From: Xanthoparmelia taractica
Lineage: Eukaryota > Ascomycota > Lecanoromycetes > Lecanorales > Parmeliaceae
Direction of reading: 5' to 3'
DNA length: 20,019 bases
Assembly: GCA_033085395.1 (NCBI GenBank)
Contig: JANQBS010000469.1
Span: 1-20,019, forward strand
Shown here: positions 9,981 through 20,019 of the stretch, piece by piece
Position numbering within the stretch: the first letter of the stretch is position 1
Layout of the letters: the number at the start of each line of letters is the position of its first letter
Position numbers and translations under genes: made by a program
Notes under the pieces: generated by a model
Databases searched by the model: none
What the model saw: the letters and a program-made list of their open reading frames with translations, nothing else
Told to the model about the DNA's origin: nothing

Positions 9981-11195
9981 TTAACGTCTTTTCAAGACTT
10001 CTTATATATTTCTAATTCGAGTAACACCCCGTCTTATCTCCCGCAGAGAATTCGATTTCTATTAATTCGCTATTCGATTAATACGTAATTAATTACAATT
10101 CTAATAATTTGCAACGTCTATATACGTCGATCTCCTTAGAAAATATCTTTTATAAAAAGCTCGTTAAGAGTAGTTTTTATAACGTCGACTGCGTCTTAAC
10201 TAAGAATAAAAACTTTATTATAAGCGATTACTTTCTCTTAAGGTGCTATATCTAGATTCGACGCTAAATAGGCGAAGAGCTTAATTTCCACATTAAAGAC
10301 TATCGCTAAAGCTATAGCGATAATTACGTCTTCGAGATTTACGACGCGTGATCGCCATTAAATCGTCTTTAATATATTTTTAGTATTATCGCTTAGCGTT
10401 CTCTTTTAAGTAATAACTAAATTATTTAATGCATCTAAATATTCTTTTAAGATTTCTCGAACGAAGACGCTATCTCTAGAAATATAGCGTAAGATAATGC
10501 TATCGATCGATATAATTTAAGATAATTTCAGTTGATAGGCGGCGTATCGTATATTAAGGTCGATTATAATATTTAAGAGATTCTAAAAAAGATTATTCTA
10601 TTCTAAATCTCTGCTCTAAGTAATCGTGATATATATAATTCGAGCTTTCGAGTACTCGCGTAGACAATTATCTTAGCTCTACTTTTCGAATTTAATAATA
10701 TTCTATAATAATATGTAATACGCTCGTGCTTCGAGTAGAGTCTTCGATATAGTCTTAATAACTTCTTTATTTTTAAGTAAGTTTATAAATTATTTAGCGT
10801 AGATATTAGCTTTATAAAGGCGAGAGCGAATATAAGACTTCGTTAATTTAGTAATACTATAAGCTTCGAATTCCGTAGAATACGTTAATTTTATATATAT
10901 CGCTAGAGTCTATACTCGCTTAAAAGAAAGTAGAAATAAATATATAAATTTAAAAGGTTGAATAAGATTTTATAGATTAAAGCTCTAGAGTCGATATATT
11001 TATAATTTCTTGCTATATCTTTAGCCGCGATCGCATATCTTATTATATACTTTTTATCTTTAGTCGAGGTGAAGTAAAGCTTCTTTCGTATAATAAGTAG
11101 TTATCGAGAAAGCTACTTTCTATAAGATGCGTAATCACCGACTAAAAGAGCTTTCTCGCGCTAAGAGACAATAAATTAAGTGATATCTATTCTAA
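9936..11195. other. RIP-degraded block bordering the gene island
   Basis: AT-rich, CA/TG-poor sequence. On the minus strand, around 11,080 down to 10,920, a frame free of stops reads like ordinary protein (K-L-Y-F-T-S-T-K-D-K-K-Y and A-I-A-A-K-D-I-A-R-N), then breaks into TAA/TAG codons. This suggests a former coding sequence, probably of a repeat, but I do not recognise it. The block ends near 11,190, where CA and TG dinucleotides return abruptly. Confidence 0.55.
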
Positions 11196-11199
11196 TATG

Positions 11200-12008
11200 C
11201 TTAAGGACGGATTTTTGACAAGATGTAGGCCGGATTATATAGCAGTAAAATTCGGATGATATACGCTAGTCGCGGTTGAACTTCGGCATGTATAATCTAA
11301 GGTAGATCCCAGCTAAGCCCTACCAATTTATGCGACGACTTTTGTCACCCACTCTCGAACGTGCTTCAAATGAACTAGTAGCTACTTATAGAAAATTATT
11401 CTACCAGTACAAGTAACGTTGAAACCCCTATTGACACTTCGGGGTGGCTGAGGTTCAAGAGTATCTGTCTTCATTTGCGAGAATGTCGGAAAACTGCGCC
11501 GACAACACCCCAAATGATTCTCCGATGAGGGCCACCTCAAGGCGCTCAAATTTGGCCATGGTTGCGCGATAGGGTAAGTGTTGGAATTTGATGACGGCTT
11601 GGATTGTTATTCTATGGAGGTTTGCTGCTACTTATGTGCGTGTGCCAAGGATAGGGCTGAGATGCTGAATTCCAACAGTAAGCTTGGGCGAGGTACGAGC
11701 CTAGTGTGGGGCAAGATTATTGGGTGACTTGAGGGTAGTACAGATAAGGTAGGTGAAGTCAGTGGCTTTGGAGTGTTTGGAGGTTCATGCACGACAGTGA
11801 TTGGGCCTCCAATGGGAATGCAGAGCCCATCACCATTAAGCGCAGATCATGTAGCTCCTCCAAGTAGGCGGCGTCCAATTCTGGGATGGAAATTTTCCCC
11901 GCTCAATAGCGAATTTTTGATATATTAAAAGAGCTGCTCGGCTTACAAGTCACTGTTTGACTGAACTTGAGTCATACTGTTTTCTACTTGGCACTGACGT
12001 ACTGGGAT
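11200..12008. other. Non-RIPed 5' flank of the TPR-CorA-like gene
   Basis: Sequence of balanced composition with normal CA/TG content. No convincing gene was found. The longest item of note is a 34-codon ORF on the minus strand (11,559 down to 11,455) with a good start context (AACCATGG) but no recognised product; it could be a first exon or chance. A short hairpin, TGTCGG/CCGACA, lies at 11,484-11,504. The region probably holds the promoter and 5' UTR of the downstream gene. Confidence 0.6.
11917..11930 (+). promoter_or_regulatory. Possible TATA-like element
   Basis: GATATATTAAAA about 80-90 bp upstream of the ATG at 12,009 is the only strong AT-rich TATA-like string in the otherwise balanced upstream region. 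Position and sequence are compatible with a fungal core promoter, but nothing else supports it. Confidence 0.3.
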
Positions 12009-15000
12009 ATGGATCTTATCCCCATTGCAGATCTCGAGGCAGAGCTCGGCTGCTTTGATCAAGGGCTTGTGGACATTGGTAGGTTACTTTCGAGATTTTG
12101 GGTCACGCGTGTACCAACATTGTAACGACTTCCAGGCCCAAGAAAAGATCATGGAGGCTCGGATAAGGTCTTCGAAGTCCCTGCTGAAGCTGCCTCTCGT
12201 CTTGAACCTCCCTCAAAGACCAAATCCGTTTACCCTTTCGGTGCAGACGGCACACTGGCTTGGGCTACCCCTGCTGGAGAACTTTTGCAACTAGCCAGTT
12301 GCACAAAAGGCAAACTGGCCGGTGTCGATTATAGGAATAGTATAGAGAAAGGCCAGGGTTATCAGCCAAGGACGAAGATGCTCCAAAAAGCTTTGAACCT
12401 CCCACAGGGGTCAGGAAATGGCATAGGTCTTTCCCTGAACCTGAATCTTCATCCTATCAACGTGCACTGGGTATACAATCGCTGGCCAAGATTCATTTAT
12501 CATTTTCGTGGCATGGAAATTAGACTTCAGTACTACGTTACATTGCAGTCGGTCGTTCAGCAATATCAGATTCGTAATGATGGGGACGACGACATATCTT
12601 TGCCGTACATCATCAGCACCGATATCTTATTCCGGGACCATGATCTTGAGACTGAAATTTTCCGGCCTATTCCAGTCCAGAAAACTTCCGAAAGGCTAAT
12701 GCTTTCTCAAAATTCAGAGCTCTTAGTGAGCAATGAGCTCAATGATGTGCACTTTGAGATCGCAGTCTTTCTCAACAAGCAAAGAATATCGATTTGGATG
12801 GACAATCAACCCAGTGACGGCGAAGACGAAGCAGGTGGCAACAGAGATTCTGAAGTCGGCGATCAAGGGCTGCCAAGGATTGAAAAAGCCCTCCGTGACG
12901 CGATCGTTGATCAAAGAAGCATGAGTTCATTGCTCGAACGTTTATATCGCTCTCGATACATTCTCGAAACGTTGCAAACAAGCCCCGGAGATCGGCGACC
13001 TCAAACACACAAGAGAACGAACTTTGCAAAGTTCCACAACACATTAGTCGTACCTAGAGGTTCATCACAAGAGCTTTGCGCTATTGTTAAGATTTCCGGG
13101 CCTTTACAGCCTGAAAAAGTCTTGGATCAATCAGCGTCGAAATCAGTTAGTGCGCAATCAAAGGATCGTGCTGTAAATAGACAGGGTCTATTGGACGATA
13201 ATGAGAGAATAATATCAAAAATTCGACACGAGGAGAATGCGCTCACTCGCCAATGGGAAGATTCCTCTTTCGATACCTCTGATACAAGGCGCATGGCTCA
13301 AGTCATTCGACCCATCCAGAAAAGACTTCGTCTTGGACAAGCTCTTGCTAGCGTTGGACAAGTCGGAGAAGCGAGGTACTACTTTTTCACAGCCTCCCTA
13401 ATTGCAGAAAGAGTACACAAAGAAGACATCGATCTTCTGGGTGTAGTCCGTTTTCGCTACGCCACGTTCCTTCTAGAACATGGTTGGTACTCTGATGGCT
13501 TGAAGCAAATGGAAGATCTTGTTCAGGATATATCAAACGGAGAGGGCAAAAAAGCGAAGACCGCCAAACTTTGGTCGGAAGTGCGGATACGACTCGCCTC
13601 AATATATCTGAACCTAGGTAGATTCTCCGAGGCTGAGAACCTCTATCAACAATCTTTGCAGCATCTCACAACAAATACTTCGGTGTTGGAACTTGTCTCA
13701 GCTCCAGTTTGGGAGAGGATTGCATGGGCAAAAGTAAATCAAGGTCATTATGAACAGGCATCCACAATCTATACTCGCTTCCTAGACCAAGGATCTGCTA
13801 GCCGTCGAACTCTTTTCAGCAACCTAGGTTTCATCAAGAGGAGACTCGGCCAATTTGCAGATGCTCAGAAGTTCTATCTACGTGCTATTGAAGAATCCAA
13901 CGGTGATCCTACATACAAAACCAACGAAGTCTTTGCTAGAAGTGGACTGTCTTCATGTCTACGTAGTCTCGGAGCTACACCAGAGAGCATTGATGGACTG
14001 TCAGCTTCATCTATTAAGTATATCGATATCAACGATACTTTATCCCAAGTTCAATATTCGCAGTCACCTAGCAAAGATCATCCTTTCGGTTTTGTTCTCT
14101 CGAGGTATCTAGAAACCCTTCTGTCCTTGTGCAGTATTCCGATCAGAGGCAAGGACGTCTCTGGCATCATATTCGTAGATGCAGATCCGGTGGAATGCGC
14201 GTATGAAGGAAGAAGCGCATTGTAAGTTAACATGATTCTTAACCCAAACAAGGTATGCTCATGTGGTGTAGTTTCCAGTTCAAGTTCTTGATTCAGTATC
14301 ACCAGTACTTATCCAAGATAAATCATCATGAAAGCGTGGACGCGAAACGCATTCAAGCAACATGCGAAGCTCACCTTGTCTGGGTGTTCAAGATTGCTCC
14401 TACCCTCGATACATGGTATGCTCAATATTCTGTGGGTGGCGCATCAGAAAATTCGTCTGTGGAAAATCCGTCAGAAGAAAATCCTTTGTCCGATGTCGTC
14501 GAAGGAGCTTTCCACTTCTTGAAGCTGTGCCTCTATCACGGGATATGGAATGAGAAATGGGAATCAGTGCTGGGACTTCTGCATCCGGCATTAGAGAAAT
14601 GGCTCTCGTATTTGGCCAGCACTCAGCACATGGCTAACCTCTGGGTGGAAAACGAAAATATTGAGAGTTTGAAGCCGCAGCATGACAGCTTATCTCGTGA
14701 TCGAGATACCATAAACCAAGCGTTTCCTCAGTACTACCTCTCGGACTTTAGCGTATTGTGGCTGGCCCTTATGCAACCTGAACATTTGATCGCATCGATA
14801 GAACACACAATCAAAATCCAAAATAGAAATCCGGAAGATACGGCCAGACTCAAAACCCAAAAGGTGCGAGAGACTTTCAACTCACGCCCACCGACTCTTA
14901 GCCCGGAGAACGTTCAGTCTAACATCATCAATACGTTCAAAGTCTTCAAAAGAGTTGGTGAATCTAATGCTACTGATACAACCACAAATAGTATTAGGGC

Positions 15001-18000
15001 AACTGTGGGCGAGTCGACAGCCTTCACCGGGCCTTTTGATAACTCTCCCATGTCTGGGGATCCAAGAAACAAGGTTGAGAATCCCCTTCAAGATGGAGCG
15101 ATTCGTAGGAGAGATCAACAACTTATAGTCTTCCACAGAACGATAAGTGAATACATTTTCGAGGTTCAACCGACCGACATCACTACTCTTGAAGCATACA
15201 TCTTCGGCATGTTCGAAAATCCGCAGGACCAGGACGCTTGGCATGCGACCATCAACATTCAAGAAGAGAAAAACACTACGTCCTCTTGGGAGACCAGGCT
15301 GATCGCTCTGGCTCTACTAGGTCTCAAGATAGGTCTTGATATTGTCAGGATAAATGAAGACAAAATCGAAGATGTGAAATCCAAAGAGGTCCTCTTGCGA
15401 AAAAGACTTTCCGCTGCATCATATGACTCGGGCTGTTTTGCAGTGACAACAGCGTTGGACCAGCCAGAACAAATACAATCCTGGTCAGGGGTTTGGTATG
15501 AGCCGCTCTCTGTACTAATGGCTAGTCTATACGAGGAATGCCGAACGCTGTTGTAAGTTAATATCAGGCGCTCTTTTCCTCGAATGTCGGCGTCAGGATC
15601 ATGGGCTTTGCTGACAAGCTTCTAAGCCCTTCAAACGGTCGCCAAGAAGGACAAGGCTATGTTGATAATTCACAGCGACAGATATCGACCGCGAACACTA
15701 GATCAAGGACCCAGAATCGCAAGACGACAAAAAGGACGGGAGCCCTAAGCACCTTCTCTAGAGTCGACCAGAAGAACGTTTGCGACACTGGATTCTTGCC
15801 CGATTGGATGTATCATTATCCTGCCTTTATCCATGAACAGCCCCTGGTCATAAGCTCCAAACAGGACTTGAAGCAGCTTAGCTCGATTGAAGGCTTGAAG
15901 TCTGCAGTCGATAGGTACAAAGATTCACAAGATTTCCAAGGAATATACGATCTTCATCCCTCAGATATGCCTGCCATGGTCGACTCTGGTGTCAAAAAGC
16001 GTACAAACCCCGAAGATGCCTTCCCCAAGCGCCAGCTCAATATAACGATATATTACGATAGCGCGTTATTTTGGGCTCAGCTACTTAAACCACGGACTCC
16101 TGATCAAGCGAAGAAACGGCTTATCGAGTTGTCAAGTCAGGATAAGGATAGTGCTTTGATGTGCTGGCTTTCTTCTCCCCAACAGGAAAAACCATTCCTT
16201 TGGTTGTTCTTTAGTCGGAACGACGCTCTGGAGAATTTCTTCGGTGAACGCGCTGACTTGACAGCGAATCTCTGGGAGACAGAGTTCCATCTTGGATTTT
16301 ACCAGCTACTTGATGCCACAGACTCTCCTAGACGGAGCCATTCAAGGGAGATGCCAAGTCTTTCGCAAAATCAAAAACGCCGTAATATTGCGCCAGTCGC
16401 TCTGAGTTTTCGTTTTGTCGGTGACCTCCGGGACCGATTCTGGAGTTGCGTCTTCCTCTCTTCGGAGACCATTGGCTTTAAAGGACTCGTTCAGCAATAT
16501 TATGACTCATCCATGACCAGAGAAGAACTCTACGAAAAACAGGGCCAGAGAAAGACTTTGGAAATTTTCTACGTCGAGCGAATGCTCAATGAAATGGTTA
16601 TGAGTATTGACATAATACTTTCTGCGTTCAGGACCGAGCTTGCTGTATCCCCCAAAAACCAAAGCTTCGAGTTTATCTACCACTACTCTGGTCTGCAATT
16701 CCATTTGGAGGCTAGTGAGATCCTTCAAGAGGTGTTACAGAAGTTGGATCTCTCCATTAAAGTAATTGAAGACTGGGAAAAACGAGAAGATACTAGAGGC
16801 CTTCGTAGTAGGTGGTCTCTCAAGGATGAGGATCGCTACGGGGAAATGCTCAAACACTTGACACAAAAGTGCAAAATCGACCTCCAAAAATTACGCATAC
16901 AGCACAATCAGCTTGGAGAGCAACGAAAGTATGCTGATCAATGGTACAGCAACTTGGTTAGCTATAAGCAGCTTCAAGAAGCTCATGCGAGTACCCAATC
17001 TGCTGAAGATGTTCGCCTCTTTACCTACGTCACCATAATATTCTTGCCGCTATCCTTTTCATCGAGCTTGTTTAGCATGGGAGGCACGCCGCAAGCCACC
17101 ACATTAGCTGTAATGGGACCAACGACCGTCATCGCACTCGCGCTCACTATCCTTCTTCTCGCAAACATGAATTTACTCAACCGCAAGTTGAGGTTCTGGT
17201 TCGACAAAGCCAAACACAACGCAAGAGAAAAGATGGCAGCTAGTAAGAATTCATCGGTGTCCGACTGGAGTAGAGTCTCGAAAGAGCTCACCGAGGCTGC
17301 TCAGCTCCAAGTCACGGGGATGGACACGAAGAAACGCCTGCCAGCTGAGAGCAAGTGGTGGTATTTCTTCTTTTGGCTATGTTATTGTTTCCGACTGCCG
17401 AGGATTCTCGTTCGCAGTGGCTTTCGTGCTTGGAAAAATTGGAATGGACCGTCCCTTCATCTCATCGTCAGGACCCTACTAGCTTTGATTTCTTTACCGG
17501 CTTGTACACTCGTATTCATAGTAGAAGTACTGCTACTTATGATGTACGATACACTTATATTGATATTGGCGACGTTGCGCAGTACACAGAATCGGCTGGG
17601 GGACGGGAAGGCCATTGGGAGGCGAGACGTAGATGGGACCAACGCGAAAGACAAGGATAGCATTTCTGAGAAGACTACTGCTTCGAAGCCAAGCTCTGTT
17701 CAAAGTGCTTGGGTTCGTATCTTGAAGAAACTATACGGTTGGCTCAAGTCTCCTCCTCGGCCGGTCAAACATCACCGTGTCAAACGATATCCGCCAGCAG
17801 CAGACCAGAAGGCACAATTTCCTCTAACCCAGGAGTCCTCGGATAGCGAATCTGATTCAGACTCTAGCGATATCTCCTCGATACACGCGACCGAACTGCC
17901 GAGGGATGAGATAGACGAGTGGATTAGCTCACCTACCAATGATATTGTTCTGGAACCTCATCCCGATGCATCTGCAAACCCAGCAAGAGGTACGACGACG

Positions 18001-18036
18001 GACGAGACCCGCACCCAGATAGAGGACTTTGTCTAA
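12009..18036 (+). CDS. Large TPR-repeat / CorA-like membrane protein, 4 exons, 1958 aa
   Basis: Exons 12009-12078, 12136-14221, 14272-15552 and 15597-18036 join in one frame (5877 nt). The ATG at 12,009 is the first after an in-frame TGA at 11,958. Residues about 60-150 hold a WATPAGELLQLASC and GSGNGIGLSL segment that I associate with uncharacterised filamentous-fungal proteins. Residues 417-650 hold about six TPR-like helical pairs (for example L-G-R-F-S-E-A-E-N-L-Y). Residues 720-1146 are of unknown fold. Residues about 1464-1673 resemble the CorA family: long helices, then E-D-V-R-L-F-T-Y-V-T-I-I-F-L-P-L-S-F (TM1, 1620-1640) and TM2 (1647-1673). The CorA GMN signature is replaced by S-M-G-G (1639-1642). 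More hydrophobic segments lie at 1733-1750 and 1766-1807, followed by a basic stretch and an acidic Ser/Asp/Glu tail. This is probably a membrane-anchored protein; ion transport is doubtful without GMN. No partner genes are present. Family membership is by motif reading only. Confidence 0.82.
12079..12135 (+). other. Intron 1 of the TPR-CorA-like gene (57 bp)
   Basis: Donor GTAGGT, branch-like TGTAAC and acceptor TTCCAG. Removing it joins the exon that starts at 12,009 to the long downstream frame through a split Gly codon (G|GC). Without splicing the first frame ends at a TAA at 12,123-12,125. Confidence 0.8.
13314..14015 (+). other. TPR-like repeat region within the large CDS
   Basis: Encodes residues about 417-650. 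Successive helical pairs carry the small/large residue spacing of tetratricopeptide repeats: L-G-Q-A-L-A-S-V-G-Q-V-G-E-A-R-Y-Y-F at 417-450, one beginning near 460, L-A-S-I-Y-L-N-L-G-R-F-S-E-A at 503-537, A-W-A-K-V-N-Q-G-H-Y-E-Q-A at 547-577, G-F-I-K-R-R-L-G-Q-F-A-D-A at 582-611, and a weaker one at 621-650. TPR arrays bind protein partners, so this half of the protein is probably an interaction platform. Confidence 0.8.
14222..14271 (+). other. Intron 2 of the TPR-CorA-like gene (50 bp)
   Basis: Consensus donor GTAAGT, branch-like CTTAAC at about 14,239 and acceptor GTGTAG at 14,266-14,271. The alternative AGs at 14,252 and 14,278 would put the next exon into a frame that stops at once, so 14,271 is chosen. 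The splice completes a TT|T codon. An unspliced transcript would read Leu then TAA immediately after the exon. Confidence 0.75.
15553..15596 (+). other. Intron 3 of the TPR-CorA-like gene (44 bp)
   Basis: Consensus donor GTAAGT and acceptor GCGTCAG. Splicing joins a TT|G codon and continues directly into the last exon. The intron is short and its branch point is not obvious, so this is the least certain junction. If it were wrong, the ATG at 15,601 would start a separate 811-residue CorA-like protein. Its first bases (exon end plus donor, TTGTAAGTTAA) are identical to those of intron 2. Confidence 0.68.
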
Positions 18037-18685
18037 TATTTCAGTGACGAGTGGATTGTAATCCCACGGTGTTGGCTGTCCTCGTGACTTATTGGCATTT
18101 TGGGAAACGCAGGTCATGAATTCATTCCCATGAACCCTCTACAAGTCGCAAATGATAAGCTTCCCAATCATGACACTCGACTGAATATGATAGATGATTC
18201 ATTTTTATTACATCCAAATATAACGCATCTACGCGATCGACGTTGAATTACGTATGGTTATGCGTATTTCACATTTGCATTTCCTCCTTCATTAACTAAA
18301 ATGCACCTTCTATGCTGTTATCCGAATATGTTCTCGATAACTATCGCAAAGATACCTTTCAGGCAGTCGTGGAAATAAAGGCTTATCTCTGGACTGCCAC
18401 TGCGACTTGTAGTGCCTTATGAGATGCTTTGACCGAGCCGAACAATTTCATAAAAGTCTTTCTTATAGCTTTATAGTAGGATAGTCTTTAGTTCAGATGC
18501 CCACGTCCTCTTCGATGCGCTGCTGGGGACCCGAAGTCCGTTGAACCTTCGGACAATACCTATGTAAAATGCCTACAGCACCTCAGTATACCCACTCAAA
18601 CTCATACAACCTAGCCATCTCAAGGAGCTTTACACCCTTCAACATCCGTGTTATTACTCAGCCCCTCAAACCTCTTGATTAATAG
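18037..18685. other. 3' flank of the large gene, no gene seen
   Basis: Balanced-composition sequence without a convincing ORF on either strand. It should hold the 3' UTR; no clear polyadenylation signal stands out. Short inverted repeats such as CCGAAG(TCCGTTGAAC)CTTCGG near 18,530-18,553 are visible, but their role is unknown. RIP-type composition resumes near 18,680. Confidence 0.6.
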
Positions 18686-18689
18686 CTCT

Positions 18690-19520
18690 ATTTAGAAAAA
18701 ATATTAGAAGAATCGAAAACCGAAAACTAAAAAAAAAAAGCGCCAAAGCTAAAGATATTAAGACTTATCTAAGTCTTCGCTTTCGATAACTCTAAAATAT
18801 AATTATTATTAATTTCTATTAAGCTCGACTTAGTCTCGTCTAAATTAATTAACTTTAGATTATTTAATTATCGAAAAGTTTTAATTTTTTAACGAATAAA
18901 ATCGTCTTTACGACGATTAAGCGAGTATTAAATCTTAAATAATCGTTTTTACTTCTAAAGAGCTAAGATAAGCTCTTAATATTTATTATTCGCGTTCTTT
19001 ATAATAGTCTTAAGATCGATCTTAACGCGATTCTTAATAAGCTTAATATAATAAACTATTAAATAAATTAGTTAGAAATAGAATAAGAGAGATAAATATT
19101 ATATATAAATACTCTTAAAAAAAGATTATAACGACGATCGAGACGAACGCATTTATTATAGATATTATTATTATCGAGAATACGATACTTTTTTTTAAGA
19201 AGAAAACTTTTTATAGCGTAAATAAGAATATATAACTAAAGAATTCTTTCGCTAAATATATCGAAATAGAGTTAAACGATTCGATTAACGTTTATTTAAT
19301 AAATATAAAAATAAATATTAGAATTAAGAAAATAAAGAATTATAAAAAATAAGAAAAAATCGATAAAAAGAAAGTTTATTTATATCTTATATCTAGCGCG
19401 AATATTAGTTAAAGAAGATAAAGAGTAATATAGAGAAGATAGTATTACGTCTTAAAGCTTAATAGAAAGGTTTCTCGAGATCGCTTTATTAAGACGTCGA
19501 GTCGTGTCAAGACGACTATA
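18690..19520. other. RIP-degraded block right of the gene island
   Basis: AT-rich, CA/TG-poor sequence mirroring the left side of the island. On the plus strand one frame can be followed across much of the block if TAA/TAG are taken as former Gln/Trp codons, with a Lys-rich stretch in the second half, hinting at a former coding element. I do not recognise it. Confidence 0.6.
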
Positions 19521-19943
19521 ACTAGGTTATAAGGTTAAAAGCTTTGGGAGTATATCGCGCTTCATGCACGATATCCCCCTATTAGGCCCTATAAGTCAAC
19601 TTCTCCCTTATAACTATTCCTCTCTCTAAGGTTACGTTCTCGTAATCACGAGAGATTTAAGATTATAAAAGAATTAATTCGAGAGGGAACAATCTCTAAT
19701 TAGTAAACTCGTATCGAAATCGACTAATTAACGTAATGCGTCACCGCATTTAGAGGTCGCTATGAAATATAGACGATTATACGTTTCTATAATAAGGGTG
19801 TGCGGGATTACGTCACTGTGCCCCTAAAATTAGCGCAATACGCTATTATTATACTATATGCGAGGTCGCCTTAGAAATCCCCTATCGAGACATGTGCGAA
19901 GTCGCCTTAGAGGTCCCCTATCGGGATATAAGCCGGGTACGCC
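19521..19943. other. Partly spared sequence between RIP block and element copy D
   Basis: G+C and CA/TG content are higher than in the neighbouring block (for example CTTCATGCACGATATCCCCC near 19,560), so RIP was weaker or absent. No ORF is recognisable. It could be unique sequence or the end of a repeat. It contains the 36-bp tandem duplication listed separately. Confidence 0.5.
19860..19931. repeat. 36-bp direct tandem duplication, two units
   Basis: Units 19,860-19,895 and 19,896-19,931 share GCGA.GTCGCCTTAGA followed by TCCCCTATCG and diverge only at a few positions, mainly A/G transitions. Non-coding as far as can be seen. Confidence 0.75.
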
Positions 19944-19945
19944 TA

Positions 19946-20019
19946 CGGGTCGGAAAGGTGTGGTATATTTGATGATATGGGATTAGTTTTTCGAATATCA
20001 TATCGAAAGGTATAAGATA
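19946..20019 (+). mobile_element. MITE-like element copy D, truncated by window end
   Basis: Begins with the intact terminal repeat CGGGTCGGAAAGGTGTGGTA right after a TA at 19,944-19,945 and continues with copy-A/C-like sequence to the last base of the window. Same orientation as copies A and C. About 200 bp should lie beyond the window. Confidence 0.88.

Noticed and set aside
1..11190. Mitochondrial DNA or a centromere because of the AT richness
   Set aside because: The specific CA/TG depletion with CG retained, the dead nuclear NLR and the TA-flanked elements fit RIPed nuclear repeats. A pericentromeric or subtelomeric location cannot be excluded, but nothing in the window shows it.
12285..18036. 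Three separate genes corresponding to the three long frames
   Set aside because: Each break is a consensus GTAAGT donor with an in-phase acceptor. The second and third frames lack convincing starts of their own, and the TTG at 12,285 is not a likely fungal start. A separate start at 15,601 is kept only as an alternative.
12508..18117. Numerous 60-130 codon ORFs overlapping the large gene in other frames, including 14,882-15,262 on the minus strand
   Set aside because: They lie inside exons of the long gene in alternative frames, have no recognisable motifs, and are explained as shadows of the coding sequence.

Overview
The window looks like nuclear DNA of a filamentous ascomycete (Pezizomycotina) with a two-speed, RIP-shaped genome. 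About two thirds of it (roughly 1-11,190 and 18,690-19,520) is extremely AT-rich and almost devoid of CA and TG dinucleotides, while CG is retained. That is the signature of repeat-induced point mutation (CpA to TpA on both strands). The remaining third (about 11,200-18,690) has normal base composition, normal CA/TG content and one large intron-containing gene. No prokaryotic signals, tRNA, rRNA or CRISPR array were seen.

Layout. 1-1282: RIP-degraded sequence with no recognisable gene. 1285-1556: an old, RIP-mutated copy (E) of a 272-bp inverted-repeat element. About 4770 down to 1598 (minus strand): a nearly full-length but dead fungal NLR-type gene, readable through its RIP stops as an NWD-like N-terminal domain, a NACHT NTPase, a HQTA-type helical segment and six to seven 33-residue ankyrin repeats; the repeats show in the DNA as an exact 99-bp tandem period. 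About 4770-11,190: further RIP-degraded DNA of unknown origin, punctuated by three fresher copies of the 272-bp element (A 7078-7349, B 9150-9421, C 9664-9933), each flanked by TA. 11,200-12,008: non-RIPed upstream region. 12,009-18,036 (plus): one gene whose four exons join in frame into a predicted 1958-residue protein with TPR-like repeats in the N-terminal half and a CorA-like membrane module in the C-terminal half. 18,037-18,690: 3' flank. 18,690-19,520: RIP block. 19,520-19,943: partly spared sequence with a 36-bp tandem duplication. 19,946-20,019: start of a fourth fresh copy (D) of the element, cut by the window end.

How it fits together. The sequence records a history: a NACHT-ankyrin gene (a multi-copy, repeat-rich class in fungi) and other repeats were hit by RIP, copy E of the short inverted-repeat element was mutated along with them, and copies A-D were inserted later or escaped because they are short. 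The TPR-CorA-like gene survives in an unmutated island between these blocks. Its function is not known to me. The architecture suggests a membrane-anchored scaffold or sensor rather than a classical Mg2+ channel, because the CorA GMN signature is not intact.
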